64,000 nt of DNA from Bacteroidota bacterium (GTDB lineage: Bacteria; Bacteroidota; Bacteroidia; Chitinophagales; Chitinophagaceae): NCBI GenBank assembly GCA_016868855.1, contig VGFP01000001.1, forward strand, positions 186,001 through 250,000, written 5' to 3'. Positions 54,425-63,362 of the stretch are shown here, in pieces. Position 1 is the stretch's first letter, and each line of letters starts with the position of its first letter. The notes below the pieces were generated by a model that saw nothing but the letters and a program-made list of their open reading frames with translations, made no database searches and was not told the origin of the DNA. Made by a program: the position numbers and the translations under genes.

Positions 54425-55171
54425 TCAATCAGCGGATAAAGTCGCATCCAGATACTCGCGGTTCAATCGGGCAATGTTCAACACTGAAATCTCCTTTGGA
54501 CACTCTGCCTCACATGCGTAGGTGTTGGTGCAACTACCGAAACCTTCTTTATCCATTTGAGCAATCATGTTCACCACCCGCTGCTTTCTTTCAGGTTCTC
54601 CCTGTGGCAACAATGCCAGATGAGAAACTTTTGCTGAAACAAACAACATGGCGGAAGCATTCTTACAGGCAGCCACACAGGCACCACAACCAATACATGC
54701 AGCAGCAGCAAAAGCATCATCTGCTTTATCCTTTTCAATTGGCAGTGCATTTCCATCTACAGCATTGCCTGTATTCACAGAAATATATCCGCCTGCTTGT
54801 ATGATTCTGTCGAAAGCACTGCGACTCACCATCAGATCTTTGATGACTGGAAATGCATTTGCTCTGAAAGGTTCCACCGTTATCATGTCTCCGTCCTTGA
54901 ATGCACGCATGTGCAATTGACAGGTGGTTGTTCCTTTCCATGGCCCATGCGGTCTGCCGTCAATCACCATTGAACACATTCCGCAAATTCCTTCGCGACA
55001 ATCATGATCAAATGCAATGGGCTCTCCGCCTTTGGAGATCAGCTGTTCGTTCAACACGTCAATCATTTCAAGAAATGACATTTCGGATGAAACGTTCTCA
55101 ACATCGTAGGTTTCAAAATGACCCTGTTCGTTTGCATTGCGCTGACGCCAAACTTTTAACTTCAAATTCAT
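54425..55171 (-). CDS. sdhB: Succinate dehydrogenase/fumarate reductase iron-sulfur subunit
   Basis: This subunit passes electrons from the flavin of SdhA to the membrane cytochrome through three clusters. The [2Fe-2S] motif is CREGICGMC plus a later Cys, the [4Fe-4S] motif is [11 protein letters not shown] and the [3Fe-4S] segment is [16 protein letters not shown] at 55171 ([10 protein letters not shown]) matches the usual family start and gives 248 residues; ATG at 55186 is also open. It is the last gene of sdhC-sdhA-sdhB, ahead of a strong terminator. Confidence 0.97.
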   Translation of the reverse strand: MNLKLKVWRQRNANEQGHFETYDVENVSSEMSFLEMIDVLNEQLISKGGEPIAFDHDCREGICGMCSMVIDGRPHGPWKGTTTCQLHMRAFKDGDMITVEPFRANAFPVIKDLMVSRSAFDRIIQAGGYISVNTGNAVDGNALPIEKDKADDAFAAAACIGCGACVAACKNASAMLFVSAKVSHLALLPQGEPERKQRVVNMIAQMDKEGFGSCTNTYACEAECPKEISVLNIARLNREYLDATLSAD

Positions 55172-55207
55172 TGAGTAGTGTTGCATATATCAACTTGTTA
55201 ACAGTGA

Positions 55208-57178
55208 TTATTTATAACTTCTCTGACTTGGTTTAACGATTTCATAATTGAGTGACTCTTTGTGAAGCTGCCAATTCTCCTCTTTCATTTCCCATGCAGC
55301 CACATACATGTAGTTTTCATCATCCCTCAAGGCCTCGCCATCGGGTGTTTGATACTCCTCACGGAAATGCCCGCCACAGCTTTCATTTCTTTCCAAAGCG
55401 TCCAAGCACATCAATTCACCCAATTCAATGAAATCCGCTACCCTACCGGCTTTATCTAACTCTGGGTTCATTTCATTGATGCCTCCGGGAATGCGAACAT
55501 CAGACCAGAATTCTTTCTTCAAAGCACGCACCTCTTCAATGGCTTGTTTCAAACCCTCTGCGCTTCTGGCCATTCCACACTTGTCCCAAATAATTTTGCC
55601 GAGTCGTTTGTGGAAACTTTCCACTGTTTGTTTTCCTTTGATGGAAATGAGTTTGTTGATTCTCTCGCTTGCATTTTTTTCGGCTTCGACAAAAGCAGGA
55701 TGATCGGTTGGAATGTTGTTGGTCCTGATTTCTTCAGCCAAATAATTACCCAGTGTATAAGGAATCACAAAATATCCATCTGCCAATCCTTGCATCAAGG
55801 CCGAAGCACCCAATCTGTTGGCACCATGGTCACTGAAATTGGCTTCACCTAAAGCATACAATCCATCGATGGTCGTTTTCAATTCATAATCCACCCACAA
55901 TCCTCCCATCGTGTAGTGGACAGCTGGGTAAATGCGCATCGGGACTTCATACGGATTTTCACCTGTGATTTTTTCATACATATCAAACAAGTTGCCGTAC
56001 TTTTCTTTTACTACTTCCTTGCCCAATGCAGTGATTGTTTCAGATGAAACACTGCCCAGATTTCTTTTGCTCTCCTCTGCTTTGCCGTAACGTTGAATGG
56101 CAGCTGCATAATCCAGGTAAACGGCCTGCTTGGAAGTTCCTACTCCATAACCAGCATCACATCTTTCTTTGGCTGCTCTGGAGGCAACATCGCGTGGTAC
56201 CAGGTTACCAAAGGCAGGATATCTTCTTTCCAGGTAATAATCTCTTTCCTCTTCTGGGATTTCATTGGGTGCTCGATTGTCACTTTGTTTGGCAGGTACC
56301 CAAATCCTACCGTCATTCCTGAGTGATTCTGACATCAGCGTCAACTTGGACTGATGATCTCCTGAAACCGGAATACAGGTGGGATGGATTTGTGTAAAAC
56401 AGGGATTGGCAAAATAGGCACCTTTTCTGTGGACCTTCCACGCTGCAGTAACGTTGGAACCCATTGCATTGGTTGATAGATAAAAAACGTTTCCGTATCC
56501 ACCTGTACATAGCAACACTGCATGTCCGAAATGTCTTTCCAATTCACCTGTCACCAGATTTCTGGCAATGATACCTCTCGCTTTTCCGTCGATGATGACC
56601 AATTCTACCATTTCATGCCTGGCGAACATCTCAACAGTGCCCAGTGCAACCTGACGCTCCAATGCCTGGTATGCGCCTATCAACAACTGCTGACCAGTCT
56701 GACCAGCTGCATAAAAAGTTCGTTGAACCTGTGTACCTCCAAAAGAGCGGTTGCTGAGCAATCCGCCGTATTCACGTGCAAATGGAACTCCCTGAGCAAC
56801 ACACTGATCAATGATATTGGTACTTACCTCAGCCAGTCTGTGCACATTCGCTTCACGTGCCCTGTAATCACCTCCCTTGATGGTATCATAAAAAAGTCTG
56901 TATGTTGAGTCTCCATCATTCTGATAATTCTTGGCAGCATTGATTCCACCCTGTGCCGCAATGGAGTGTGCACGACGGGGAGAATCCTGAAAACAAAATG
57001 CTTTCACCTTGTATCCCATTTCTCCCAGACTGGCTGCAGCAGAAGACCCAGCCAAGCCTGTTCCGACTACAATGATTTCAAGTTTTCTCTTGTTGGCAGG
57101 ATTTACCAATTTTACAGAACCCTTGTATTTGGTCCACTTTTCTGATAAAGAGCCTTGCGGGATTTTTGCATCAAGCAT
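55208..57178 (-). CDS. sdhA: Succinate dehydrogenase/fumarate reductase flavoprotein subunit
   Basis: SdhA oxidises succinate (or reduces fumarate) at a covalently bound FAD. The 656-residue protein has the dinucleotide fold [20 protein letters not shown] and the His-bearing FAD-attachment segment [35 protein letters not shown] and [12 protein letters not shown] form the active-site region. It belongs to the longer Bacteroidota/Epsilonproteobacteria-like class, usually with a five-helix diheme SdhC. It starts 21 bases after sdhC. Confidence 0.97.
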   Translation of the reverse strand: MLDAKIPQGSLSEKWTKYKGSVKLVNPANKRKLEIIVVGTGLAGSSAAASLGEMGYKVKAFCFQDSPRRAHSIAAQGGINAAKNYQNDGDSTYRLFYDTIKGGDYRAREANVHRLAEVSTNIIDQCVAQGVPFAREYGGLLSNRSFGGTQVQRTFYAAGQTGQQLLIGAYQALERQVALGTVEMFARHEMVELVIIDGKARGIIARNLVTGELERHFGHAVLLCTGGYGNVFYLSTNAMGSNVTAAWKVHRKGAYFANPCFTQIHPTCIPVSGDHQSKLTLMSESLRNDGRIWVPAKQSDNRAPNEIPEEERDYYLERRYPAFGNLVPRDVASRAAKERCDAGYGVGTSKQAVYLDYAAAIQRYGKAEESKRNLGSVSSETITALGKEVVKEKYGNLFDMYEKITGENPYEVPMRIYPAVHYTMGGLWVDYELKTTIDGLYALGEANFSDHGANRLGASALMQGLADGYFVIPYTLGNYLAEEIRTNNIPTDHPAFVEAEKNASERINKLISIKGKQTVESFHKRLGKIIWDKCGMARSAEGLKQAIEEVRALKKEFWSDVRIPGGINEMNPELDKAGRVADFIELGELMCLDALERNESCGGHFREEYQTPDGEALRDDENYMYVAAWEMKEENWQLHKESLNYEIVKPSQRSYK

Positions 57179-57199
57179 GGTATGTTGATTTAAAAATGT

Positions 57200-57910
57200 T
57201 TAGAATAACAATGATACTCCGCCAGTGTTGATCTGCCATCCGAAATGAACAAACAAAGGCATCAAAGCGAAAATAAGTGGCACAGCAATGGAGAATACAA
57301 TACCAATTGTTTTGATGGTACCGTAATAGTTTTTGGATGTTATACCCAATGTTTGGGCTGCACTTTGCACTCCATGCAACAAATGCCATGAAAGTGAAAA
57401 GCATCCAAGGAGGTAAACAACCACTACCCAAGGAACTGCAAAAATATCTTGCATCTGGGCATATAAGTTGTGATATGTTTTCCCATCATATTGCACTTCT
57501 GTGAGTCCACCGAATCTTGAAGGAACCCAAAAATGAACCAGATGCAATACAAGAAACAATAAAATCAGCGTTCCTAAAAGAGCCATCGATCTGGAGTACC
57601 ATTTGGAAGTTTTGTTTCCTGCGCTGACTGCATAACGGCTTTTGCGTGATGCACGGTTTTGGATTTCCAACTGATAACCCTGAACGATGTGCAAAATAAA
57701 TCCGAGAAACAATCCAATCTCCATGATACGGATCAGGATATTGCTTCCCATGAAATGAGCAGCACGATTGAAGTTTTCTTCAGGATTTGAAAAAAGTACA
57801 TTCGCATTTATGTAGCAATGCACCAAGAGAAATACCACAAGGAAAAATCCCGTCAATGCCATGACCAGTTTTTTCCCAATCGAAGAGGTAAAAATTTGAC
57901 TCCAATTCAT
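57200..57910 (-). CDS. sdhC: Succinate dehydrogenase cytochrome b subunit
   Basis: The membrane anchor binds heme b and the quinone. The start at 57910 (MNWSQIFTSSIGKKLVMALT) gives 236 residues and about five hydrophobic helices. Likely heme-ligand histidines are in FLLVHCYINANVLF, FILHIVQGYQLE, LVLHLVHFWVPSRFG and WHLLHGVQSAAQTLG. One five-helix subunit replaces SdhC plus SdhD, as in Bacteroidota and Wolinella-type complexes. A TTG start at 57925 is possible but less likely. It is the first gene of the sdhCAB operon. Confidence 0.95.
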   Translation of the reverse strand: MNWSQIFTSSIGKKLVMALTGFFLVVFLLVHCYINANVLFSNPEENFNRAAHFMGSNILIRIMEIGLFLGFILHIVQGYQLEIQNRASRKSRYAVSAGNKTSKWYSRSMALLGTLILLFLVLHLVHFWVPSRFGGLTEVQYDGKTYHNLYAQMQDIFAVPWVVVVYLLGCFSLSWHLLHGVQSAAQTLGITSKNYYGTIKTIGIVFSIAVPLIFALMPLFVHFGWQINTGGVSLLF

Positions 57911-57937
57911 AAAAGGGGTTTTCAAAATTTATAGGTG

Positions 57938-57945
57938 CAAAGTTA
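57938..57945 (-). promoter_or_regulatory. -7 element before sdhC
   Basis: The minus strand reads TAACTTTG, identical to those before prfB, lipA and rpsO, 27 bases before the ATG. Upstream sequence has two further TTTG copies that could be the -33 box. Confidence 0.65.
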
Positions 57946-57960
57946 CGTTACAAACTTTAT

Positions 57961-58527
57961 TTATTCACCCAAACGTTTGATCATCAGATTGTCAACTTTA
58001 TTGAACAAATTGATTGGTGTAAAAGGCCTCCAGTCATTCAGGTCTAAAAGTTCAACAAATCTGTTGATGCCTGTTCTTTTGAAATCATAGGCTGATTGCT
58101 GAGGCAGTCCCAGCATTGCTATCCACCCCCCTTTTTCCTGCACATCTTCGTACCATTCCTCATAATAACATTCGTCACTGCTGTGAAAATTCAACACATT
58201 TTCACCAATCATGATAAACTTGCTGATGCCCTGAAACAACATTTTATCTATCAGCTCTCGTTTAAGGATCATGATATCATTTTCTATGGCATCGTTCCAT
58301 TCTCCAATCAGTTCAATAATGGCGAAACCGATTTCGTAATCGGCAAAGAGTACTTTCAGGTATAACGTTTGTGAACCAAAATCGTCCCACTGTGGATGGA
58401 TGTAATAGTTGTAAACGGTCTGTGTAAATTCAAATTCTGAATAGGTTCTGCCAAAAAAGGGAGACTTGGAATCTTCTTCAGCAGTGTAAAGATGTCTCCA
58501 GTTATAATATGGTTCTATATCATGCAT
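57961..58527 (-). CDS. Unknown soluble protein in the MurNAc-recycling operon
   Basis: The 188-residue protein is not recognised as a named family. It has no signal peptide or membrane segment and is rich in aromatic and acidic residues, including EPYYNWRHLYTAEEDSKSPF and YYIHPQWDDFGSQTLYLKVL. A likely mixed alpha/beta core follows, with LNFHSSDECYYEEWYEDVQE and GGWIAMLG. Its ATG overlaps the murQ stop by eight bases, so its translation is coupled to murQ. Similar short proteins occur widely in Bacteroidota as hypotheticals, as far as I recall. Confidence 0.6.
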   Translation of the reverse strand: MHDIEPYYNWRHLYTAEEDSKSPFFGRTYSEFEFTQTVYNYYIHPQWDDFGSQTLYLKVLFADYEIGFAIIELIGEWNDAIENDIMILKRELIDKMLFQGISKFIMIGENVLNFHSSDECYYEEWYEDVQEKGGWIAMLGLPQQSAYDFKRTGINRFVELLDLNDWRPFTPINLFNKVDNLMIKRLGE

Positions 58528-59353
58528 GGTTATCCCTCATCCACATGTCCATGGCTTTTTTCACACTGCCATGTTTCAACAGCAAATCTTTTGCCTCCTC
58601 GGGTGAATTCATTTGAATCTTTTCCATCAACATCTTTGTTCCCCTGGCTATCAATTTTTCGTTTGTCAATTGCATATTGACCATTTTGTTATCTTCTACC
58701 CTTCCCAGTTGTATCATGATGGCAGTTGAAATCATATTGAGGATCAATTTTTGGGCTGTCCCGCTCTTCATTCTGGTACTTCCTGTTACAAATTCGGGTC
58801 CCAATTCAACCTCAACTGGAAAATCAGCTTCCTTGGATATTTCAGCACTGAAATTACAGGATATGGAACCCGTAACAATTCCTTCTTCCCTGCATTTTCT
58901 CAATCCACCTATTACATATGGTGTAGATCCGCTTGCGGCAATACCGATCACTGCATCATGCACATTGATATCATATTCCCTTAAATCTTTCCAAGCCTGG
59001 TGCAGATCATCTTCTGCAAATTCAACAGCATTGAACATGGCATTTCTTCCACCTGCAATGATGCCCACAACCATGCCAGGCGGGACTCCATACGTGGGTG
59101 GACATTCAGAGGCATCTACCAAGCCCAATCTTCCACTTGTTCCAGCACCTATATAGAATAATCTTCCCCCTGCAAGCATTTTATCAGAAATAGCCTCAAC
59201 CAATGAGGTGATCTGTGGAATGGCCTTGGCGACAGCGATGGGAACTTTTTGGTCTTCTTTGTTGATGTTGAACAAAATCTCTTCCACAGACATCCTTTCC
59301 AGATGGCGGTAGTGAGATGCTTCTTCAGTGGTCTTATTTCTTTTTTCTTGCAA
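58520..59353 (-). CDS. murQ: N-acetylmuramic acid 6-phosphate etherase
   Basis: MurQ cleaves the lactyl ether of MurNAc-6-phosphate to give GlcNAc-6-phosphate and lactate, part of cell-wall recycling. The 277-residue protein has the SIS-domain active site IGAGTSGRLGLVDASECPP with the catalytic Glu, and GIAASGSTPYVIGGL plus MKSGTAQKLILNMIST. The first part, EASHYRHLERMSVEEIL, is family-conserved but precedes the first ATG (59293), so the start is probably the TTG at 59353, inside the 3' end of the upstream kinase gene (20-base overlap). Confidence 0.94.
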   Translation of the reverse strand: MQEKRNKTTEEASHYRHLERMSVEEILFNINKEDQKVPIAVAKAIPQITSLVEAISDKMLAGGRLFYIGAGTSGRLGLVDASECPPTYGVPPGMVVGIIAGGRNAMFNAVEFAEDDLHQAWKDLREYDINVHDAVIGIAASGSTPYVIGGLRKCREEGIVTGSISCNFSAEISKEADFPVEVELGPEFVTGSTRMKSGTAQKLILNMISTAIMIQLGRVEDNKMVNMQLTNEKLIARGTKMLMEKIQMNSPEEAKDLLLKHGSVKKAMDMWMRDNHA

Positions 59354-60200
59354 TTTTCTTCAGATGAAAGTGAGTGAGTCCATCAATAGGATTTTGAATA
59401 ACCTTTCCAAGGTGGAACCCATATACCTTGCAAAGTTCGTCAATTTTGTCCTTAAAATGAAACGCGATGCTGCCTACAAAATGAATGGGGACTCGCCCCG
59501 ATTGAGGGTAGCTCAAAAGATGTGTACCCATGAATGCATGCAACCCATCTTCTATAATGTTCTCAATAATATAATGACCTCTGTACATTGATAAAAACTT
59601 AGCAAATCCAGCTAAATACCTGTTGGGGAATGGCTCCTTGTAAACATGATGCAAGATTTCATCCTTGTTTGTTTTGAAAGTTTTTATGAATGATAGCTCA
59701 AGCATCTCATCCAATTTCTTGTAAAGAAAATGCTGCAACAACACTTTCCCAAAATAAGCACCACTGGCTTCATCACCCAATACATATCCGAGTCCGGGTG
59801 AATTGGCCACAAGCTTGCTTCCATTGAAATAACATGAGTTTGAGCCCGTTCCTAAAATACAAGCAATTCCTTTCTCATTTCCACAGGTTGCAATGGCAGC
59901 TCCCATGAGATCATGTGTAACATGTATGGAGGCATCGGGAAATAAAGATTTGATTGCACGATGCACGACATTCGCTTTCACATTTGTCTTGCATCCAGTA
60001 CCATAATAATGCACCTCATCGATGCGTTTGGAAAGAATTTTTTTGGGGAACTCATCGCTCATCAATTGAATCAATTCATCTTGGGACATGTAATAGGGAC
60101 TGATGCCTTTGGTATAAAAAGTTGACTTTTGACCGTTCTCCAACAAGCGCCATGCTGTTTTGGTTGCACCACTGTCTGCTATTAAAATTGAAATTGCCAT
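59334..60200 (-). CDS. BadF/BadG-type N-acetylglucosamine kinase-like protein
   Basis: An ASKHA-fold sugar kinase of the BadF/BadG/BcrA/BcrD ATPase group, the group that includes N-acetylglucosamine kinases. With the ATG at 60200 it has 288 residues. It has the phosphate-1 loop ILIADSGATKTAWRLLENG, and GIACILGTGSNSCYFNG, where the conserved GTGS phosphate-2 loop is visible, followed by PGLGYVLGDEASGAYFGKVL. It is upstream of and overlaps murQ, so phosphorylation of GlcNAc or MurNAc during murein recycling is the natural reading. The upstream in-frame ATG at 60239 would enter the divergent protease start region. Confidence 0.85.
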   Translation of the reverse strand: MAISILIADSGATKTAWRLLENGQKSTFYTKGISPYYMSQDELIQLMSDEFPKKILSKRIDEVHYYGTGCKTNVKANVVHRAIKSLFPDASIHVTHDLMGAAIATCGNEKGIACILGTGSNSCYFNGSKLVANSPGLGYVLGDEASGAYFGKVLLQHFLYKKLDEMLELSFIKTFKTNKDEILHHVYKEPFPNRYLAGFAKFLSMYRGHYIIENIIEDGLHAFMGTHLLSYPQSGRVPIHFVGSIAFHFKDKIDELCKVYGFHLGKVIQNPIDGLTHFHLKKIARKKK

Positions 60201-60250
60201 ATCTCGCTTGAATTCAGGAACTTTGTAACAATGAATCATTGCATACCACT

Positions 60251-61819
60251 ATGAACAAACAAAAAATAAAGGTTTTCGTTCCTATCCTTTTCTCCCTAGC
60301 TGTCATCGTAGGCATGTTTATTGGATACAAATTACACAGCAATATGCCAACTGCGAAAAGTTTTTTTGGTACTGTTGCAACGCAACCTCAAAATGAAATC
60401 CTGCACATCATACAAGAACGCTATGTTGATTCAGTCGACAATGAAAAAATAACTGCATCAGCGATAGATGCCATCTTGGGTGAACTTGATCCACACAGTG
60501 TTTATATACCGGGCAAAAGATTGAATGAAATCAATGAAGACCTTGATGGATCCTTTCAGGGCATTGGTATTGAGTTCAATATTGTAAAAGACACGGTACA
60601 TGTAATGCATGTTGTAGAGGGTGGTCCCTCTGAAAAATCGGGTCTCAAAACAGGTGATAAAATTTTAAAAGTAGATGATCATCATGCGATTGGCATAAAA
60701 GATGTAGATGAATTCAAAAAATGGGTCAAGGGTCCCAAAGGAAGCTCCGTCCGTATTGAAATCATGCGTAGTGAAAACAGGGCGCAAAAAAACATCATCC
60801 GTGACTTCATTCCTGTTCCATCTCTCGACGCTTTTTACATGATCGATCAATCGAAGGGCTATATTAAACTGAATAGATTTTCCAACAATACCTATAAAGA
60901 ATTTTTGGATGCATTGCAGAGCCTTGCAAAGAAAGGAATGAAAGAACTCATATTGGATCTGAGAGACAATGGAGGTGGTATTTTGGAGGAAGCAATAGAT
61001 ATCATCGATGAACTGGTTGGTGGGGATCAATTGATTGTATATACCGAGGGACAAAAAAATTCTAAAAAAGAATACAAAGCAAAACGGAAGGGAATTTTTG
61101 AGAATGGAAAAATCATTGTCATGCTCAATGAAAATTCTGCATCTGCAAGTGAAGTAATTGCTGGAGCATTGCAGGATCTAGACCGTGCAACTATTATTGG
61201 AAGAAGAAGTTTCGGAAAAGGGCTGGTTCAAGAACAGTTTTCGCTTTCTGATGGATCTGCACTGCGTTTGACAACGGCAAGATATTATACCCCATTGGGA
61301 AGAAGCATCCAAAAGCCATACGACAAAGGAATGGATGCTTACGCTTCCGAAATCTTGCAAAGAGTTCACTCCTCTGAAAATATTGACAGCAACAGTCAAA
61401 CAAATAAAAAAGTTTTCACTACCTCAAAAGGTAAAAAATTATACGGTGGAGGGGGTATTGCACCCGACATTTATGTCCCACTAGATAAGATACTGCTCGA
61501 CACAAACCTGAATATTTTTTACAGGAACAACCTGCTCAGCTTTTTTGCGTATCAATATTACATGATGCATAAAAATGAAATCAAATCATTCGGCAATGTC
61601 GAATCATTCAACGCCCGTTTTGATATGGACGCTTCAACATATGCCGCATTGATGAAAGAGAGCAAGTCCAATATCAAACTCAATCAAGACCAACAGTATT
61701 TTATTCAACAGCGGTTCAAAGCGATGCTGGGGAGATTACAATGGGGACAAGCTGCTTCTACCTTTATCATCAATGCAAAAGATCCTACATATTTGAAAGC
61801 CATTCAGCTACTCAAGTAG
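60251..61819 (+). CDS. S41-family C-terminal processing protease (CtpA-like)
   Basis: CtpA/Prc proteases cut near the C-terminus of envelope proteins. With the ATG at 60251 it has 522 residues. An N-terminal membrane anchor (VFVPILFSLAVIVGMFIGYK) is followed by a PDZ domain near residues 90-175 (FQGIGIEFNI, GLKTGDKILKVDDH). The S41 catalytic core has NENSASASEVIAGALQD (nucleophile Ser) and GRRSFGKGLVQEQF (general-base Lys). A C-terminal helical extension of about 120 residues follows. It diverges from the sugar kinase with only 50 bases between the starts, and its 3' end overlaps the methyltransferase by eight bases. Confidence 0.94.
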   Translation: MNKQKIKVFVPILFSLAVIVGMFIGYKLHSNMPTAKSFFGTVATQPQNEILHIIQERYVDSVDNEKITASAIDAILGELDPHSVYIPGKRLNEINEDLDGSFQGIGIEFNIVKDTVHVMHVVEGGPSEKSGLKTGDKILKVDDHHAIGIKDVDEFKKWVKGPKGSSVRIEIMRSENRAQKNIIRDFIPVPSLDAFYMIDQSKGYIKLNRFSNNTYKEFLDALQSLAKKGMKELILDLRDNGGGILEEAIDIIDELVGGDQLIVYTEGQKNSKKEYKAKRKGIFENGKIIVMLNENSASASEVIAGALQDLDRATIIGRRSFGKGLVQEQFSLSDGSALRLTTARYYTPLGRSIQKPYDKGMDAYASEILQRVHSSENIDSNSQTNKKVFTTSKGKKLYGGGGIAPDIYVPLDKILLDTNLNIFYRNNLLSFFAYQYYMMHKNEIKSFGNVESFNARFDMDASTYAALMKESKSNIKLNQDQQYFIQQRFKAMLGRLQWGQAASTFIINAKDPTYLKAIQLLK

Positions 61820-62696
61820 CATTTAATTCATAGATATATATTTGAGAGCTGCATCTTCCAAGTTGGAAAAAGGCAATGCAATTGGATATCCATCCAATCA
61901 TACATGCTGACAATAGCCTAATGCGTCCTGATTTGTATTTTTCACTCAACATGCTCACATAAAAGGCGTCAAACCACATCGGTTTTGTAGCTACCTTGGA
62001 GAATCCTTTGTCAATTAACAACCGGTGAATCGTTTCAGGAGTAAAATGATAAAGATGCCTGGGAACATCATAAGCAGCCCAATATTGATTGTAATAAGCT
62101 GCGTCCCAAGATGAATGATTGGGTACAGCTATAACCAACACACCATTCTGTTTCAAAAGTCGCTTGAATACTTCAAGTGTTTCGTGCAAGTCATGCACAT
62201 GTTCCAATACATGCCACAAAGTGATAGCATCAATAGAATTGGATGGAAGTTCTTTCAGTTGTCTGGGTGATGAAACTGGCGATCCGAGCAAAAGAGATGC
62301 TTTTTCTCTTGCTCCATCATCTGGCTCCATTCCCATTACACTCCATCCCTGGTCTTGTACAAATTTCAGAAAAGCTCCAGTACCGCATCCGTAATCCAGG
62401 AGGTTGCCTTTTTTTTGATGCGTGCTGGACTTCAGGAGATTAAACTTATGCTGCAATGAAATATTTCTTATAAACTGATAAGCTTGATTGAACAATCCTT
62501 GCTTACTGTCGGTATGAGATATATATTCAGATGATTGATAATATTTCCCAATTTCTTGCTGGGCTGGAGGACGATCTGTATAAACAAATCCGCACTGTAT
62601 ACACTTTACCAAATGAAACATTTCATTCGAAACTGTATAATCCTTCACTTCAAGAAAAGAACGTGACTCTCCATGCGAACAAATCGGACAACTCAA
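61812..62696 (-). CDS. Class I SAM-dependent methyltransferase with zinc-ribbon N-terminus
   Basis: The 294-residue protein starts with a CPICS...CIQCG zinc-binding pair (residues 3 and about 37), followed by a methyltransferase domain. The SAM loop is NLLDYGCGTGAFLKFVQDQG (near residues 96-115), with ITLWHVLEHVHDL as motif III and VLVIAVPNHSSWDA after it. It resembles Bacteroidota methyltransferases related to UbiG and to polysaccharide-linked ones; the substrate is unknown. The only usable start is TTG at 62696, four bases after the stop of the upstream HU-like gene. Confidence 0.85.
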   Translation of the reverse strand: MSCPICSHGESRSFLEVKDYTVSNEMFHLVKCIQCGFVYTDRPPAQQEIGKYYQSSEYISHTDSKQGLFNQAYQFIRNISLQHKFNLLKSSTHQKKGNLLDYGCGTGAFLKFVQDQGWSVMGMEPDDGAREKASLLLGSPVSSPRQLKELPSNSIDAITLWHVLEHVHDLHETLEVFKRLLKQNGVLVIAVPNHSSWDAAYYNQYWAAYDVPRHLYHFTPETIHRLLIDKGFSKVATKPMWFDAFYVSMLSEKYKSGRIRLLSACMIGWISNCIAFFQLGRCSSQIYIYELNAT

Positions 62697-62700
62697 TGTA

Positions 62701-63360
62701 TTATTTTTTCAATGAATAAGAAATGGCAGATTCACTTGTCTTTAGGCGGTTGTATCTGGCATCCAAAAAAGAAAAATTACCCAGAAAAAATCTTGCTGTA
62801 ATGACAGCAGCGGCGATTGAAATCAATACCACAGATGCAATTTTCCACTCTGGCCATGCTATGCTTCTTCGCTGATCCTCGAAATATTGATGCAGGTCTT
62901 CCGATGTTTGCATTCTATCACCAGTCAAAACATCATGTGAATATGATTCTCTGACAACATATTCGTATGGAATTTTACAAGTGAAAGATTCTAATTCTTT
63001 AAGGGGAAAAAATTCAATTCTCTTGGAATCATTCAGGGCAAAAAATCCAATTCCCTCCCACTCAACACGTCCGTTTAATTCCAACTGTTCCGCAACATGA
63101 TGGGAGAAAGAGTTGCACATTTGTTCCAGTTCACCATCTCCGATGTTCAGCTGAGATCGCAAATAAGAATTCCTGGATGTATCAGCATATTCAGTTGTTT
63201 GCTCAAAATGAAAGCGAAATACAGGAGAATAAAACAACTTATTGGCAAAATCATTGGTTGATGGCACCCGGATCAGGGATAACACGCCGAGTCCCGGTAA
63301 TCCGATTTCACCTTTTAGAGAAAAATATTTGTACAAATTCCTGGAGAACTCGCTGTTCAT
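62701..63360 (-). CDS. HU/CCDC81-like domain protein with one membrane helix
   Basis: The 219-residue protein begins with two tandem HU-like segments of the kind found in Bacteroidota envelope proteins. These are KYFSLKGEIGLPGLGVLSLI with FANKLFYSPVFRFHFEQ, then QLELNGRVEWEGIGFFALND with IEFFPLKE. They carry the PG(F/L)G turn but the fold no longer looks DNA-binding. A membrane helix (ASVVLISIAAAVITARFFLG) lies near residues 175-195, leaving a short basic tail. There is no SPOR domain, unlike many relatives. It starts two bases after the beta-barrel gene and ends four bases before the methyltransferase, so the three form one operon. Confidence 0.65.
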   Translation of the reverse strand: MNSEFSRNLYKYFSLKGEIGLPGLGVLSLIRVPSTNDFANKLFYSPVFRFHFEQTTEYADTSRNSYLRSQLNIGDGELEQMCNSFSHHVAEQLELNGRVEWEGIGFFALNDSKRIEFFPLKELESFTCKIPYEYVVRESYSHDVLTGDRMQTSEDLHQYFEDQRRSIAWPEWKIASVVLISIAAAVITARFFLGNFSFLDARYNRLKTSESAISYSLKK

Positions 63361-63362
63361 TG

